Shown piece after piece: positions 9,382-20,045 of a stretch of 64,000 nt of DNA. The notes below the pieces were generated by a model, which saw only the letters and a program-made list of their open reading frames with translations, did not search any database and was not told where the DNA came from. Position 1 is the first letter of the stretch. The number at the start of each line of letters is the position of its first letter. The translations under genes and the position numbers were made by a program. Source of the stretch: Procambarus clarkii (lineage: Eukaryota > Arthropoda > Malacostraca > Decapoda > Cambaridae); the NCBI RefSeq assembly GCF_040958095.1, contig NC_091165.1:30554445-30618444 (forward strand). Reading direction: 5' to 3'.

Positions 9382-10890
9382 TTAGTGTGGACCTCTAGTT
9401 TTCCGTTTTTTCTTTGCCTGCGACTTTGGCTGAGCAGTGCTGTCGTTAGAGTTTGGTGACGTGGCCTCCATGAGGAAGTCTTGAACCGTGTAGGTGTCGT
9501 ACTTGTGATGCGGCGGTGGAGCTCCTACTATGATTTCCTCGTCTGAGGAGTCCGTAACCTCCGTAGTGGGCGTTTTTGTCTTTCGCCTCGCAGCCTTAGG
9601 TAGGTTTAGGTGTCGTTGATTGGTGTTTGTAGCTATTTCAGGAGCGCTGGTGGTACTGTTATCGTTTGTAGACAGCACGTCTGCTAGTGCAGCTGCTGAG
9701 ATAGTGATGGTAGGAGTGTTGGGAGCTGGAGAAGGAATTACCTCTGTGTCGCCCGGGTCATGGGCGGTTCTGGAGTCGGTGTTGAAGTTGACCACTTGGT
9801 CGTCCTGGTGGTAGTCTCCGGAGTGGTAGAGGAGGCAGTGAGATTTACGCTAGTGGCTATGATGGGGGCCAGGCCATTGTCTATGTATAATGCGTTTTGT
9901 TCACTGACAAAGCGCTGATTGTCTGGTCCTGCAAGCCTTTCCGCTAGTCTAATAAGACCAGGGATAATGCCTGCACGTGATGCAGGGGGCTGTGAAGGAG
10001 CCTGTGGGACCTTAGGTCCCTAATGAGAAGACAGTTCAAGGCTGAAGGTCGAGTGTCGCCTGCTGGGGGGAGCCACATGTTGGTAAGACTGGAAAGTCTT
10101 CTGGTCGACTAGTGAGAGCTAAGGTGGTGGGTTGAACGCTTGGGGCTCTGGTCGAGGAGGTAGAAGGGTTGTTTCTCTTGGCTTCAACCTTGATGCTTTC
10201 CTGTCTGCGGGGGCAGCGGTAGGAAATTGCAGGGTGATTGCCATCACAGAGCAAGCAGCGATTGACTGTTGCCTTGCATATGGAGTAGTGATGGTCCAGT
10301 GCGCACAGGCTGCACCTCTGGACAGGGTCCTGACACTTGTTGGTCGGGTGGGAGAGCTCGTAGCACTTAAAGCACTGTTGGATCTCATGGTATTGTTCCT
10401 TTTTTATTTGGTGGGGTGGTATTTTTAAGTCGAAGAAGCAGTAGAATCCTTGTGTGGCAGCCTGGGTGGCCGCAGCTATGGTAGTGAACGTAATCATCAT
10501 TGATGTTTTGTCGGTGTTGCAGAACTCTAGTTTGAGTACAGCCAGGTTTGGATTTTCGTCCTCGATATTATCCTTGATATGATGTTGAGGTCGCTCAGCG
10601 ATCCACTGGCAAGTCCTGCTGGTAAAAACAGTTCTTCCGGCCAGGAACTGACGTGAGAAGTGAGGATGTAGGTGGTGCTCTTTGCGAAGAATGGCATCGT
10701 TAGTCAGAAGTTTTTCTAGCTCCGCATCACATGAAAAGAAGAGCACGATATCTTCACTTTCCTGACTAATGTCAGCGGGTTCGAGGCCAGTTACGTCCTT
10801 CAGGATCTTTAAAATATTGCTTCTCCTGATAGCATCACCGTCAAGTGGAGTAGCTCTGACCTTAAGACGTTTGGGTCGCATTGTGACCAC
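9382..10890 (-). pseudogene. Non-LTR retrotransposon ORF1 (gag-like nucleic-acid-binding protein), copy 1
   Basis: Likely start ATG at 10881-10879 (MRPKRLKVRATPLDGDAI). An N-terminal domain of about 170 residues, probably RRM-like, precedes three successive zinc knuckles: CFKCYELSHPTNKC, CSLCALDHHYSIC and CLLCDGNHPAISYRC, which continues as PRR. After a Pro/Ser/Thr-rich linker the frame breaks near 10036 and resumes from 9795 to a basic C-terminus ending at 9382 (QAKKKRKTRGPH). Such proteins coat LINE RNA and help form the ribonucleoprotein. No ORF2 follows. The short leader places the start about 90 bp downstream of the LTR TATA box. Confidence 0.8.
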
Positions 10891-10968
10891 ACTGCTCCTT
10901 GTGATGTGTGGTGAGTGGTGTCAGACTGGACCACTGCCGGACTGTGTGTTATTACTCGCTACTCTGCT

Positions 10969-10978
10969 GCTTATATGC
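10969..10978 (-). promoter_or_regulatory. TATA-like box of the 3' LTR
   Basis: GCATATAAGC on the minus strand, conserved in all LTR copies (also 14277-14268). It lies about 90 bp upstream of the ORF1 ATG. Spacing suggests transcription would begin at or just inside the inserted ORF1 unit. Confidence 0.45.
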
Positions 10979-11096
10979 TCGGGCAACACCTCACCGTTCT
11001 CCAATGGTTGGCGGGAAAGGTTTGAGTTCTATAATTAGTACCAAGAAGAGTTTTGCTTCTCTCGTTAGGCTAATGCGTTTGGAGCGAGTGTGCTAT

Positions 11097-11951
11097 TCGG
11101 TATGAGCAGTGGGGGAGGCAACACACTAGCTGCTGCACCTGTGTCAACGAGGAAACGGCGTTTGGTTATGATGTCAAATAAGTAGAGATGTAGTATTTGA
11201 AATGGCGGGGTTACTGGCCGTTAACAGTCCCCGCCGAAGTAGTTTCCCGACCAGGAACAAGGAGCCCTACAGTTGTGGGCCTGGTGTCCGAACCTCTGGT
11301 GGTCAGAACAAAGCTCTTCTCGGTGTTCTCGCTGTCACCTAGATCCTGATACTGGATTCGCTTGGTACGTCCTCCCTGGGCGGAAGAAACGCCGGTTCTG
11401 GATAACGTCAAGTTGTTGGGTGTCTGTAGTCTGCTGTGTTACACTGGGATGGGACAGCGTAGCGTTATCAGACGTCGTATGAAGCCGGTCTGCCAGTGTA
11501 GCCAGCTGGGCTAATGGGGTGTCGTCAGCCATACTGAATAGGGCCGGTTGAATGTGTTTTGGACAGAGTTGTATCCACAGTGATCTCATAATCTCGCTGG
11601 GGGCCGGGCCAGTTGCAGTATGCATCACATACTGAATATGCCGCAGAAGCTGGGCTGGTGTTTTGTCTGCTAATCTTTTGTCAGTGAGGAGTTGATCCCT
11701 TTGTTGAATGCGGCGTTTCATCGCTGCCTGTAGAAGAGCGGCCTTCAATGCGGTGTACGTCCTGGTGTCTGGTGATGGTGCGGTGATGACAGCGGAGGCA
11801 GTGTGCATAGCCTCCGGGGGAAGTGTTGGCAGGGTACAGGCATATCGGGTTTTCTCAGTCGTAATTTCGTGGTGGTCGAAAATAGCCTCCATCTGCTTGA
11901 ACCAAAATTCTGGTTCATCTGCGTTGTATGCTGGAAACCTGCTAGATAAAT
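11097..11951 (-). pseudogene. gag and start of protease of a Ty3/gypsy-type element (CsRn1-like features)
   Basis: An open segment upstream of the first ATG (11892) gives FPAYNADEPEFWFKQMEAIF, the usual start of arthropod gypsy gag. The frame then runs through the capsid-like region (CPKHIQPALFSMADDTPLAQ) to a TGA at 11337-11335. In the same frame past this stop comes a knuckle-like CSDHQRFGHQAHNCRAPC (spacing C-H-C-C), a further stop, and then KRRFLVDTGAAASVLPPPLL with the protease DTG active site. The sequence then meets LTR. CHCC knuckles are a known trait of the CsRn1 group. Two nonsense codons make this copy inactive. Confidence 0.75.
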
Positions 11952-11988
11952 CTATGACGAAGATCTAGTTTGCGACAAAGTGTTCTTT

Positions 11989-12006
11989 TCACTCACTGGG
12001 TCACCA
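11989..12006 (-). promoter_or_regulatory. Primer-binding site
   Basis: Minus strand TGGTGACCCAGTGAGTGA begins one base after the LTR end (TGTTACA T). It starts with TGG, as needed to pair with a tRNA CCA end. Its first nine bases fit the 3' end expected of eukaryotic tRNA-Trp, the primer reported for CsRn1-type elements, but the remainder does not fit well. Confidence 0.6.
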
Positions 12007-12209
12007 ATGTAACAGTTCTATTGTTACATAAAGTATGGTGACAATAAATATGACACTAAGAGAATATATATATATTGGGTCGAGTATACAGAAGTATGCA
12101 GGTGATACCGTGGCGAGCAATGGTGTGAGTTGAGCGCACTGAGAGTCGGTACAGTATCTCGCAAGAGTCTGTTCTACACCACACTTGAAAGTAGACTGGT
12201 TATTACTCG

Positions 12210-12326
12210 TTTTTGTTGTTGTTATAGATTCAGCTACTCGGAACAAGTTCCTAGTAGCACGGGCTATGGTGAGCCCGCTGTGGACTTACCTGGCACAGGA
12301 GCGGGGCTGTAACTCTTCACGCTTGG
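12210..12326 (-). mobile_element. Short retroelement 3' fragment with (AAC)n tail
   Basis: The minus strand ends ATAACAACAACAAAAA against CGAGTAATAAC. It is flanked by GGTTATTACTCG on the left (12198-12209) and GGTTATTACTA on the right (12326-12336), which fits a target duplication of GGTTATTACT. A relative lies at 60320-60415 (GTTCTTAGTAGGACGGGCTA, TTCCTGGCACAGGAGCGGG). Confidence 0.65.
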
Positions 12327-12759
12327 GTTATTACTAGATTAATGAAGATTAAGCCATCAAAAAGGTGGCACGGGCATGAATAGCCCGTAAGTGGTGGCCC
12401 TTTTGAGCCATTACTAGTATCAAGAGCTGATTCTGGAGATCTGTGGAGGTGTGACTGCACCCTGCGTGACGGGAGATGTCTCCCGTGTGTTATTACTCTG
12501 TTGTTGTTGTTTAAGATTCGCTACTCAGAACAATAAGTTCCAGTAGCACGGGCAATGGTGAGCCCGTAAGTGGAGGCTCTTTGGAGCCATTATCTGTATC
12601 AGTGGCTGATACTAGAGATGTGGCGATAGATGGGGGTTTTCATGATGGTTTTCAGCCTGGAGGGCTGGCTATACCAGTTATGGAGCTGGTGGGGTTAGTG
12701 TAGACTTCTAGGTTTTCCGTTTTTTCTTTGCCTGCGACTTTGGCTGAGCAGTGCTGTCG

Positions 12760-14189
12760 TTAAGAGTTTGGTGACGTGGCCTCCATGAGGAAGTCTTGAA
12801 CCGTGTAGGTGTCGTATTTGTGATGCGGCGGTGGAGCTCCTACTATGATTTCCTCGTCTGAGGAGTCCGTAACCTCCGTAGTGGGCGTTTTTGTCTTTCG
12901 CCTCGCAGCCTTAGGTAGGTTTAGGTGTCGTTGATTGGTGGTTGTAGCTATTTCAGGAGCGCTGGTGGTACTGTTATCGTTTGTAGACAGCACGTCTGCT
13001 AGCGCGGCTGCTGAGATAGTGATGGTAGGAGTGTTGGGAGCTGGAGAAGGAATTACCTCTGTTTGTGTCGCCCGGGTCATGGGCGGTTCTGGAGTCGGTG
13101 TTGAAGTTGACCACTTGGTCGTCCTGGTGGTAGTCTCCGGAGTGGTAGAGGAGGCAGTGAGATTTACGCTAGTGGCTATGATGGGGGCCAGGCCATTGTC
13201 TATGTATAATGCGTTTAGTTCACTGACAAAGCGCTGATTGTCTGGTCCTGCAAGCCTTTCTGCTAGTCTAATAAGACCAGGGATAATGCCTGCACGTGAT
13301 GCAGGGGGCTGTGAAGGAGCCTGTGGGACCTTGGGGACCTTAGGTCCACAATGAGAAGGCTGTGTCGCCTGCTGGGAGGAGCCACATGTTGGTAGGACCG
13401 GAAAGTCTTCTGGTCGACTAGTGAGAGCTAAGGTGGTGAGTTGAACGCTTGGGTCTCTGGTCGAGGAGGTAGACGAGTTGTTTCTTTTGGCTTCAACCTG
13501 GGCCTTGATGCTTTCCTGTCTGCGGGGGCAGCGGCAGGAAATTGCGGGGTGATTGCCATCACAGAGCAAGCAGTGATGGACTGTTGCCTTGCATATGGAG
13601 TAGTGATGGTCCAGTGCGCACAGGCTGCACCTCTGGACAGGGTGCTGACACTTGTTGGTCGGGTGGGAGAGCTCGTAGCACTTAAAGCACTGTTGGATCT
13701 CATGGTATTGTTCCTTTTTTATTTGGTGGGGTTGTATTTTTAGGCCGAAGCAGTAGAATCCTTGTGTGGCCGCAGCTATGGGGTGAACGTAATCTTCATT
13801 GATGTTTTGTCGGTGTTGCAGAACTCTAGTTTGAGTACAGCCAGGTTTGGATTTTCGTCCTCGATATTGTCCTTGATATGATGTTGAGGTCGCTCAGCGA
13901 TCCACTGGCTGGTCCTGCTGGTAAAAACAGTTCTTCCGGCCAGGAACTGACGTGAGAAGTGAGGATGTAGGTGGTGCTCTTTGCGAAGAATGGCATCGTT
14001 AGTCAGAAGTTTTTCTAGCTCCGCATCACATGAAAAGAAGAGCACGATATCTTCACTTTCCTGACTAATGTCAGCGGGTTCGAGGCCAGTTACGTCCTTC
14101 AGGATCTTTAAAATATTGCTTCTCCCGATAGCATCACCGTCAAGTGGAGTAGCTCTGACCTTAAGACGTTTTGGTCGCATTGTGACCAC
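12760..14189 (-). pseudogene. Non-LTR ORF1, copy 2 (in the 5' LTR)
   Basis: Same protein as copy 1. The N-terminal 137 codons read from 14189 to 13776 (MRPKRLKVRATPLDGDAIGR). A short deletion shifts the frame there. The zinc knuckles and C-terminal part then read from about 13703 to 12760 through GNHPAISCRCPRR and SSDEEIIVGAPPPHHKYDTY. A one-base insertion near 12765 truncates the basic C-terminus seen in copies 1 and 3. Not functional as one frame. Confidence 0.8.
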
Positions 14190-14437
14190 ACTGCTCCTTG
14201 TGATGTGTGGTGAGTGGTGTCAGACTGGACCACTGCCGGACTGTGTGTTATTACTCGCTACTCTGCTGCTTATATGCTCGGGCAACACCTCACCGTTCTC
14301 CAATGGTTGGCGGGAAAGGTTTGAGTTCTATAATTAGTACCAAGAAGAGTTTTGCTTCTCTCGTTAGGCTAATGCGTTTGGAGCGAGTATATTATTGGGA
14401 AAATCTACTCGCTATAGACTGATCGAATGAGCAACTC

Positions 14438-14590
14438 TCTCTCAGAACAACGTTTATTTCACGTAAATTCTTTAATAAACACAAATGTTTTATATGTCTT
14501 AAGCAAGTTAGATATATAAGCTTCATTTTAAATACATTACAACAGACATATTTATAGCTCGAGTAAAGATACATATGTTTTTATAGTGGG
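14438..14590 (+). repeat. Diverged direct repeat flanking the LTR element (right)
   Basis: Aligns with 8637-8760. See that entry for landmarks. Confidence 0.5.
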
Positions 14591-14775
14591 TTCAGTAGCT
14601 TGTCGGGCATGGAGTGCAGACGCCTAGGCACTTGTCAATATATTGTGTAATTAACAAAGATACGCCAATAAAGCCTAAAATCTTATATGCGAGATATAAA
14701 AGTTATTATTAGTGCACCAAAGGAAATATATCAGGTTGGAGGACAAAGATATATCAATTTTAAATTAAGTTTTAA
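14591..14775. other. No recognised feature
   Basis: AT-rich sequence between the direct repeat and the LINE 3' end. Confidence 0.35.
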
Positions 14776-16909
14776 TTAGTTTAGTTCATTTATTATGCAC
14801 CCCATACCCATCTTTTGGGCGGTAGTGGAAAGGGTTACAGAGGCACATAATCGGCTCAGGGACTGAACCCCACAATTCCTTTAGCTAAGCAAGTTACAAT
14901 CTTGATGAGCTAGTTACAAAATTCAGTATAAGTCGTCACATCAACAATGGGTTCGAGAGTGAACATAAGTACAGTTTCTAAATTAAGCAACTGACATATG
15001 TGGAGAGCTAGTGTCACAATTGATATATTTGTCCTGCACATCGCCCCCCATCCAGTGGGCAGCGGTGGATAGGTTACAATCACTTAGTTACTACCTACAG
15101 TTAGCAAACTGGGGATATTTGGCTAAAATTTCTGGTAGCAGATCATTTTGAATGAAATATTTACACATCGTTGGAACATTGGTTATAGAATTGTCTCAGA
15201 ATTCACGTATCTTTTTGCACTCCATCACATAGTGACGGAGGGTGTGCGAATAATTTTGTTGACACAGTTTACATTTGGTCAGGTCTACATCAGCAGATAA
15301 TGAGAATTCCCAGAGATACTTGTAACCGAGTCTAAGCCGAGCAGTAGTAACATCTAGAAGTCTGCTGATTTTATTGGATGAACCATAGATGTGTGGTTCC
15401 TCTTGCATGATAGTATGATGATAGATGGAATTACTGGTGTCAATTTCATTTTGCCTCAGATCTACAAGATCTTGTTGAAGTTCTCGGTGTACTGCTGCTC
15501 TCAGATTGCTCATTGACAATCCAAGGTTACACTCATACGTCTCCTTTAAAGGCAGATTCTTTGGCTAACTTATCAGCTCTATCATGTATTCGGAGGCCAA
15601 CATGAGATGGAGACCACATGAAATGGACTCTGTTACCATCCTTAATAATTTTGTTGTATTTGTGTCTAGTTTCGGACACGAGCATGTTACAGTTATGTCT
15701 TAAAGAGTTGAGAGCAATTAAGGATGATAAGGAGTCACTTACAATTAATGTATCAAGTTTGGAGACTTGTACACATTTCAGTGCAAGGATCAAGGCAAAT
15801 AGTTCGGTCTGAAGGGTAGAGGCCCAGTTGTTTATACGGACTCTCCACTCAAAGTACAAGCCATCGCCCATTGTCAGAACGACTGCACTTCCAGCTGCAC
15901 CCGTGGTGCGGTGTAGGGAACCATCAGTGTATATGATTTGAAAGAGAGAAAATGTTCAGTGAACAGAGCATCAATATCGCTTAAGGCGTTGAGCTTTGGC
16001 TCAAGACGAAGCTTGGGCTGATTTCTAATTTGTTTCTTGGGTGGAAAGGGAGGGATTAAAACTGGAAAGGGTGTAATCTTCCACGGTGCAAGAAAGTGAG
16101 CTGTTGTTTCTCTTATTACAAATTAAGAACCTGATACATTCTGAGTTGAGTTCCAGTTTTAGTTATCCATTTGGAACAATGCTGATCTTCAATAAAGAAA
16201 TTCTGGAGGGATTCTGTGCAAGGATTAGGATGAGTTAGCCTAAGCATTTTTATACCAATTTGACAGTTAATTTCAGTAACACGGTCAACAACGCTTGGAA
16301 TATTAAGTTCCTTTCTCATATTAAGTATCTTTGTGGTACGAGGGCACCCAAGGATTATCCTCAAGGCTTCGTTCTGCAATTTTTCAAGCCCTCCAAGCTT
16401 TCTTTCAGGCATCAAAACAAGGAGAGGTGCAGCATAATCCACTAAAGATCTGATGTATGCAAGGTACATCATTTTGACAATCCTGACATTGGCACCATAG
16501 CCTGAGTGATAACCTGCAGCAGCCTTGAGAGCTCGGAGCCTCTCTTTATACTGACGGCAGAGTCTGAATACAACATGACCATACAGTGGCACCTCAAGGC
16601 CAAGGTATTTGAATCTGTTTACATAGTCAAGCTGGGAGCCATCAGACAGTTGCATCTTGCGAACAGCTCCTCCCTGCCTGGGTGGGCGCCGATTTAGTAT
16701 CTTTGTTTTCTCTGCTGAGATAATTAAACCTAGGTCCTGACATGAGTCTAATACAGAGTTAAGAGTGTTCTGCGTGTTAGCATACCCAGTGGTGTGTATC
16801 ATTATATCATCAGCATAGCTAATGATGTGGACGTTGGGTTTGCTCGGTACAGAGTTTAACAGCGTGTTTATTAAGATATTAAATACGAAACTATGACTCT
16901 CTCCCACGG
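14776..16909 (-). pseudogene. LINE with reverse transcriptase and RNase H, 5'-truncated
   Basis: The minus-strand start, at 16907, lies within RT motif B (FVFNILINTLLN). It continues through motif C SYADDIMIHTTGYA and thumb blocks (KMMYLAYIRSLVDYAAPLL) to 16116. After a frame break comes RNase H (15871-15533: QTELFALILALKCVQ, SPSHVGLRIHDRADKLA). A Cys/His C-terminus (15519-15196: CKLCQQNYSHTLRHYVMEC) and about 420 bp of 3' UTR end in ATAAATGAACTAAACTA. RT plus RNase H suits the I/Jockey-like groups. At least two frameshifts and loss of the 5' half make it inactive. Confidence 0.85.
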
Positions 16910-17174
16910 TATCTGCATTTAGACGCTCTTCGCTTCCGACTGTATATGCTTAAGAGAGTGCATAGTGCACAGTTATCGCTCGCGGTAATTGTGTAAAGTC
17001 CCCAGCTGGCCTCCTCGTGGCACTCCTGGTAACGCTAACAGCTTCGGCCTTTCCCCCCCCCCTACTGCTGCTCTAAGGGGACCTTCCGTCTACCTGCAGT
17101 AGGGGTCATTTGTCAGTGACACTTGGTTTGAGCAATCCCAAAGGCCATCTGCCACTGCCAAGGGTTTTCGTGGC
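16910..17174 (+). other. 5' leader of the R2-like element, with a C-run
   Basis: Non-coding stretch before the zinc-finger frame. It contains a run of about 10 C at 17052-17062 and is fully conserved at 27238-27502. Confidence 0.5.
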
Positions 17175-17726
17175 TTGTCACCCATAAACTTTTGTGAAAA
17201 CCATTACGGAGACGTACTGACTCCTGTCAGCACGATGGGTGACCTACATGACTATCCGACTATGAATGATCGGTCGCCAGACTGTCCAAACTGTGGCAGA
17301 ACCTTTCGAGACTATAGAGCAATGCGAGTCCATCTGAGCTGCATGCACAAGGTCCAATACCACCAGGAACTTGAAGAGGCCGCGAGTAGAGCGGGTAGAC
17401 CCAAAGCAAGGTGGACCGACGAGAAGAAACGCTTCCTGGCAATGGAAGAGGTGAGCCTGGAGGGCAGACCCCAGGCAGGCCAGGAAGGTATGAACCAGCG
17501 GCTGCAACAGCGCTTTCTTTCGCGAACTTTAGAGTCCATCAAGAGTCAAAGGAAAAGGAATGAGTACAAAAAATTGGTGGTGGAATACAGAAATCGAGCG
17601 GAGGGCGAGGGCTTGGAGTCTTCACTGTCTAACTCAGACAGGGAGGACGAACAGCCTAGCCCAATTAAGGAACCACGGACGGAGAGGCAATATCAGGGAG
17701 GCGGTGGGCGCCCCCGATGGCGCTGA
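17175..17726 (+). pseudogene. R2-like LINE, N-terminal zinc-finger and Myb-like region
   Basis: Open for 183 codons. A C2H2 finger CPNCGRTFRDYRAMRVHLSC is completed by the His of MH (C-x2-C-x12-H-x4-H). A Myb-like segment follows, with GRPKARWTDEKKRFLAMEEV and FLSRTLESIKSQRKRNEYKK. In the R2/NeSL-type LINEs this region binds the target DNA. An acidic/Ser linker ends the frame. Downstream (17727-18146) the frame is shifted several times, although coding-like text (INRADPTQPPTRRKRE) continues. Confidence 0.8.
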
Positions 17727-18146
17727 ACCTGACATGCCCCCCCCCCTGACAGGACCCCCCAGGAAACTTCTTGGAAGGAAACCATGGTGGAATTCCTTGC
17801 AGCTATTGCACCCAGGGGCCAGGAAACCGGATGGGGGAAAGAACTCCTTGATGAGGCAATCACTGACCTGGTCAGTGATAACGGCCATAACGTGGATAGG
17901 ATCCTTGAGCGCCATGCTCGAGTAGTTATTTCTGCCAAAAGATCTGGTGACCACGCACTGCGCCCTCGTTCTACGCGTCGACAGAGACCTCCACCGATTA
18001 ATCGTGCCGATCCAACTCAACCTCCGACCAGACGAAAGAGGGAGTGAAGAGCACAGTACGTTCTGTGTCAGAGCCTGTACGAAAAGGATCGTTCAAAAGC
18101 CGCTGCGCGCGTCCTTTCCGGAGAATGGAAAGTAACCCCCACTGAA

Positions 18147-19677
18147 GTGCAGCCAGCTCGTCTCTTTCCATTCTGGGAGGCACTATTCTCTAGACCCACA
18201 TCACCTGACCGCCGCCCAATTCGTGCCCGTGATCTAGTTAATCAGCAACTAGGGGACCCTATAACACCAGAGGAAATCCTTGTTGCTCTCAAGGCAAGTA
18301 GCAATGCTGCTTCCGGCCCAGACGGTATCACTATATGTCTACTTAAAGCTATACCAATCAGGGTGTTTGCAAAATTGTTTAATCTGTGGTTGATAAACAA
18401 ATCCCTGCCACAACCTTAACGCAAGAATGAGACAGTGCTGTTAGCTAAGAAACCTAACCCAGACTCTCCTTCCCATTATCGCCAGATAACCATGTCATCT
18501 ACGATAGTAAGGCTGTTTCATAAGATTCTGAGCAGCAGACTCTCCGAGGCAGTCAGGATAGACAGGCGGCAGAAGGCCTTCGTCCCTGTGGACGGATGCC
18601 CTGAAAACCTGGTGATCCTGGATGCCCTCCTAGCTGAGGCTCGTGCGCTCAAGCACAACACGCACTTGGCGTTTCTGGATATGGAGAAGGGTTTCGATAG
18701 CGTCTCCCATCCGGCCATCCATCGGGCCATGAAACGTAAAGGCATTCCGAAGCCTTTAAGGATATACATAATGTTGGTCTATGATTGGTCCTCAACCGTA
18801 ATAACCAGCCAAGGGGAGAAGTCGAAGGACATCCTGATCACTAGAGGGGTGAAACAGGGTGACTCCCTGTCTCCATTTCTCTTTAACCTAATAATTGATG
18901 AGGCAATTACTAGGGCTAAGGACTTGGGGCTAGGGGTTGGACTGGGGTCTGAAAAGATATCAGCACTGGCATTCGCTGACGATCTGGTTGTAGCAGCAGA
19001 AACGGCTGCTAGACTACCTATACACTCATAACAAGTATTTGCCACACACTGCGTGGCTCTGGTCTTACAGTAAGTGCTGCGAAATGCCGTACGCTAAGTA
19101 TAGCAATCGATGCACATCGCAAGACGTGGCATGTCCCCCCACCAGGAAGGCATACTACGTCGGGGACGATGAAATCGGTACTATGAGTGTGGCGGACGAG
19201 TATAAGTACTTAGGAATACTTATCGCGGCCGGGGGCAGGCGCTTATCCTATGGTTCCCTGTTTGAAGACGGCCTGACAAACATCACTAAGGCGCCACTCA
19301 AACCCCAACAGAGGCTATACCTACTAAAACACCACCTAATCCCCAAGATGAACCACCGGCTTGTTCTTGGACGCTTGTTTAAGACGGAATTAGCGAGGCT
19401 TGACTGGCGGCTGCGGCATGCCATTCGTGGCTGGCTGAGGCTGCCTCATGATACTCCTAATGCCTATTTTCATGCCGACGTGAAGGATGGTGGACTAGGA
19501 ATACCCGACTTTGCCACATCAATCCGCCTACAGAAGAACAAGCGGCACGGGGCGTTAGTAGAGTCGGAGGATCCAGTGGTAGTGGCAGCGGCTCTCCTAC
19601 CTGCGTTCCAAGCGCGAATGCGTCGATGCGTAGACCCGACCACGGCAGCCGGAACCCCCTTCGAACAGAACGACTGA
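18147..19677 (+). pseudogene. R2-like LINE, reverse transcriptase and thumb
   Basis: RT blocks in order: ASGPDGITICLLKAIP, RQITMSSTIVRLFHKILSSR, AFVPVDGCPENL, motif A LAFLDMEKGFDSVSH, motif B RGVKQGDSLSPFLFN and motif C LAFADDLVV. The thumb carries the R2-group signature ITKAPLKPQQRLYLLKHHLI and WLRLPHDTPNAYFHADVKDG. Breaks: in-frame TAA at 18417-18419 and a 2-base insertion near 19017. Motif B has Ser where unit 2 keeps Pro (GDPLSP). Confidence 0.85.
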
Positions 19678-20045
19678 GCGCTCTAGAAAGTGGAAAGCAA
19701 AACTGTATAGCATGGTCGACGGTGCCGGCCTTGCGTCCTCTTGTGAGGTTCCATCTTGGCACAAGTGGGTCGCATCCGGTACCCGTCTGCTAAGCGGAGG
19801 AGATTTTGCTCATGCCATCCAGATTAGGGCAAACGCTGTAGCCACGCCGTCTAGAGCAGCTAGGGGTAGACCCGAGGCTTCTAGTCTCTGCGATGCTTGC
19901 CAGAAACCAGGGACCCTGGGCCACATATCCCAGGCATGCCACAAGACACATGGAGCTCGGGTGAAACGTCATGACGATATCACCCAGTTCGTAGCTGGCC
20001 GCCTACGGCAAAGAGGTTTTGGCACTATACACAGAGGTCACACTA
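19678..20045 (+). pseudogene. R2-like LINE, CCHC knuckle region, truncated before the endonuclease
   Basis: After a frame break, 19712 onward reads SWHKWVASGTRLLSGGDFAH and then CDACQKPGTLGHISQACHKT, the CCHC knuckle that precedes the restriction-like endonuclease in R2-group elements. The frame then passes into SINE sequence near 20045, so the PD-type nuclease is missing and the element cannot cleave a target. Confidence 0.75.

Larger units (their letters stand above)
8816..11089 (-). repeat. 3' LTR (left copy), split by an ORF1-bearing insertion
   Basis: 8816-9016 and 10948-11089 together give an LTR of about 340 bp. Both parts are near-identical to 12008-12209 and 14247-14388. The 11-bp sequence GTTATTACTCG stands at both edges of the insert (9006-9016 and 10948-10958), as expected of a target duplication. 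On the minus strand a TATA-like GCATATAAGC lies at 10978-10969, close to the insertion point. Confidence 0.7.
8816..14388 (-). mobile_element. Defective Ty3/gypsy-type LTR element carrying a LINE ORF1 in each LTR
   Basis: Minus-strand order: 5' LTR (14388-12008), primer-binding site (12006-11989), gag, start of protease, 3' LTR (11089-8816). Each LTR begins on the + strand with TGTAACAGTTCTATTGTTAC and, at the same internal point, contains about 1.9-2.0 kb with a non-LTR ORF1. Most of pol (RT, RNase H, integrase) is missing: the protease frame runs straight into the 3' LTR. The terminal TG of the U3 end is not visible in either LTR, and I could not find a matching target duplication outside. 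The outer U3 boundary is therefore uncertain. Confidence 0.7.
12008..14388 (-). repeat. 5' LTR (right copy), split by nested insertions
   Basis: 12008-12209 and 14247-14388 repeat the 3' LTR. Between them lie a 117-bp retroelement fragment (12210-12326) and the ORF1 unit. The outer right edge of the insertion again reads GTTATTACTCG (14247-14257). Confidence 0.7.

Noticed and set aside
9620-11105. Plus-strand frames opposite ORF1 and its leader (and their copies)
   Set aside because: Shadow frames of the minus-strand ORF1; no motif on the + strand.
17244-18020. Several minus-strand frames opposite the R2-like element
   Set aside because: Shadow frames; the + strand carries the recognisable domains.
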